From Clavelina lepadiformis (taxonomy: Eukaryota; Chordata; Ascidiacea; Aplousobranchia; Clavelinidae), in assembly GCF_947623445.1 (NCBI RefSeq), contig NC_135244.1, forward strand, positions 4,774,001 to 4,838,000: a stretch of 64,000 bases of DNA, read 5' to 3'. The notes under the pieces were generated by a model. The model made no database searches. It saw only the letters and a list, made by a program, of their open reading frames with translations, and was not told the origin of the DNA. A program made the position numbers and the translations under genes. Positions 63,001 through 64,000 of this stretch are shown one piece after another; within the stretch, counting starts at the first letter, position 1; the number at the start of each line of letters is the position of its first letter.

Positions 63001-63728
63001 CCCGTTAATTTTACTCTTTACCAAATAAATTTACTCGGTTTACACTTTCAACAGGATAGTTGCCGGCTAAAACACAACTGCTGCAAGTTATCTTGACATT
63101 AATAAAATAAATCGAAATTTTTATATTTAGGAATTTCTACGAACAGTCCGCATCAGCGCAGAGATCAAACAGGTCGAATTGAATGACATCACTGAGAGTC
63201 TTTCCAATGAGAACAACTTGACAATACAAGTCCCGTCTAAGCCCGAAGAGGGGCAACAAGGAAGCAATGGAGATAATCTTCACGCCACACAGACACCAGT
63301 CCCGCAGGTTGAAGATAAACCGCTCTATTTAAGCGTAAGTCTTTCGAATGTTTCTTTTTTAATCAGCTTGTACTGATTTTTAGCTTTGTAGTATGCTTAG
63401 GCATGTAGTTTAAGCTTTTTGTCGAAATTATTTTTGAATTTTTGCGGAATTACATTTCTTATCACATAATTTCGTTAATGATTTTTTATTTTACAACGCA
63501 ATAGCTCTTTAACGATAAAATAAAAATCTTTTGATCTCTCCGCAGAGGATCAACAACTTGATCAAATCTCAGCTTTCCTCCACCGCGGTGACCTTCCTCT
63601 ATCTTCCCGCTCCTCCACCCAGGGAGCGTTACGAAGAATACCTGGACATGCTGACTAAGCTCAGTGACGACCTTGGCCCCACCTTGTTCGTCCACGGACT
63701 CTATCACGTCATATCGACGACATTGTGA
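54092..63728 (+). CDS. SLC12A9: Solute carrier family 12 member 9 (cation-chloride cotransporter family)
   Basis: SLC12A9 (CIP1) belongs to the cation-chloride cotransporter family; in vertebrates it is linked to intracellular membranes and its substrate is debated. Exons: 54092-54199, 54326-54560, 54732-54888, 55109-55264, 55424-55557, 56378-56485, 57295-57406, 58438-58595, 58811-59018, 59132-59324, 59449-59584, 60408-60587, 60779-60887, 61761-61962, 62369-62485, 62748-62918, 63131-63334, 63546-63728. All phases agree; 956 residues (human about 914). A short cytosolic N terminus precedes the multi-pass core ([54 protein letters not shown]). The long cytosolic C terminus has the family hallmarks [45 protein letters not shown] IDVWPVNF and [11 protein letters not shown], and ends ISTTL. 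For exon 13 I used the GTTAGT donor at 60888, since an earlier GTAGGT would break the frame. No AATAAA is visible after the stop. Confidence 0.96.
59604..60027. mobile_element. hAT-like element beside an SLC12A9 splice donor
   Basis: The termini are TAGGGACGTGCCG at the left and CGGCCCATCCCTA at the right, with an exact 8-bp duplication, gtaaatat, at 59596-59603 and 60028-60035. The interior has repeats of ttcgggttcg and its complement. The length is 424 bp. It begins 19 bp after the last base of SLC12A9 exon 11 (59584). Ends starting with T rather than C are less usual for hAT, but the 8-bp duplication fits. Confidence 0.85.
61117..61739. mobile_element. TA-flanked MITE interrupted by a hAT element
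   Basis: The termini CCGTAAAACCTCTATTTC at the left and GAAATAGAGGTTTTACGG at the right are a long, perfect inverted repeat (24 bp with the following bases). TA flanks both ends (61115-61116 and 61740-61741). The interior repeats the phrase gtggcgttctattagagg. Removing the inserted element at 61315-61655 and one target copy leaves about 274 bp. It lies in the SLC12A9 intron before exon 14, ending 20 bp upstream of that exon (61761), so its right end overlaps the polypyrimidine region of the acceptor. Confidence 0.9.
61315..61655 (+). mobile_element. hAT element nested in the MITE, with transposase tail
   Basis: The termini are CAGGGGTGGGCAAC at the left and GTTGCCCGCCCCTG at the right, with an exact 8-bp duplication, aattagag (61307-61314 and 61656-61663), taken from the host MITE. 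Subterminal ggcccgcgggccgg palindromes are present. On the plus strand about 61399-61623 encodes [16 protein letters not shown] and a following NKTKLRSNL, matching the C-terminal dimerisation region of hAT transposases (hAT-C). It is thus an internally deleted copy that kept the 3' end of its transposase gene. Confidence 0.92.
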
Positions 63729-64000
63729 AGATTTTTTGAAGCCTGTGAAGCACTTGCGTTTTTGCTTTGTTCTGGTAACCTACTGCTGGAGTGATTGTGT
63801 AGAAGCTATGCAGGTGTTTCATTGACCTTATTTGTACCCTCTTACACTACTCGGCTGCTTTTATTTTTTTAGTTTTTCTTTTATATTTCCCATTAAGGCG
63901 TTTGTTTGCTATTGTCGGAAATGTCGTGCTTAATAGTGCTTTCCAACTGGCAGATTATGATTATTAACATCTCCATAAACCTGTTCAGTTTTTACATAAT

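Noticed and set aside
1..64000. CRISPR arrays, tRNA, rRNA or snRNA genes, known conserved miRNAs
   Set aside because: None was found by eye. No let-7, miR-1, miR-9 or miR-124 core and no foldable tRNA was seen; a covariance-model scan would be decisive.

Overview
The window is AT-rich animal nuclear DNA with multi-exon genes, short to medium GT-AG introns and many small DNA transposons. The protein set is metazoan (theta-type diacylglycerol kinase, TBL1XR1, SLC12A9, LITAF family, a CUB receptor-like protein, LETMD1). The proteins are clearly diverged from vertebrate orthologues. A marine invertebrate deuterostome, perhaps an ascidian, is the best guess; nothing in the sequence proves it. Exon models were built by hand from splice sites and phase continuity. 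Family calls rest on remembered sequences, not on searches.

Layout, left to right. (1) 100-11180, minus strand: a theta-like diacylglycerol kinase. Twelve phase-consistent exons give about 850 residues; a possible 5' exon lies at 13783-13872, and the N-terminal C1-domain exons were not found. Its introns hold a Tigger/pogo-like element, two hAT elements and a decayed CACTG-ended element. (2) 13.9-25.7 kb: a repeat-rich stretch around an intronless LETMD1-like gene (18998-20215, minus), with four more hAT-type elements. One of these is a near-identical inverted copy of the element at 9.2 kb. (3) 25706-29357, plus: a ten-exon gene for a type I membrane protein with one CUB domain and a Pro-Lys stalk encoded by a hexamer repeat. 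(4) 30461-35776, minus: complete TBL1XR1/ebi in twelve coding exons. (5) 36-47 kb: mostly gene-free, with one hAT element and two degenerate copies of an unrecognised exon-like sequence. (6) 47.3-51.9 kb, plus: a LITAF cluster with three intact genes, one pseudogene and two fold-back repeats between them. (7) 54092-63728, plus: complete SLC12A9 in eighteen coding exons, with a hAT element 19 bp past one splice donor and a nested transposon pair in another intron.

The genes do not form a pathway. The kinase acts in lipid signalling, TBL1XR1 in transcriptional corepression, LITAF proteins at endosomal membranes, SLC12A9 in membrane transport and LETMD1 at the mitochondrial inner membrane. The most distinctive features are the dense set of dated hAT insertions with exact 8-bp target duplications, the roughly 385-residue acidic insert that splits the kinase domain, the LITAF birth-and-death cluster and the nested intronic transposons. 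I see no clear evidence of an undescribed biological system.
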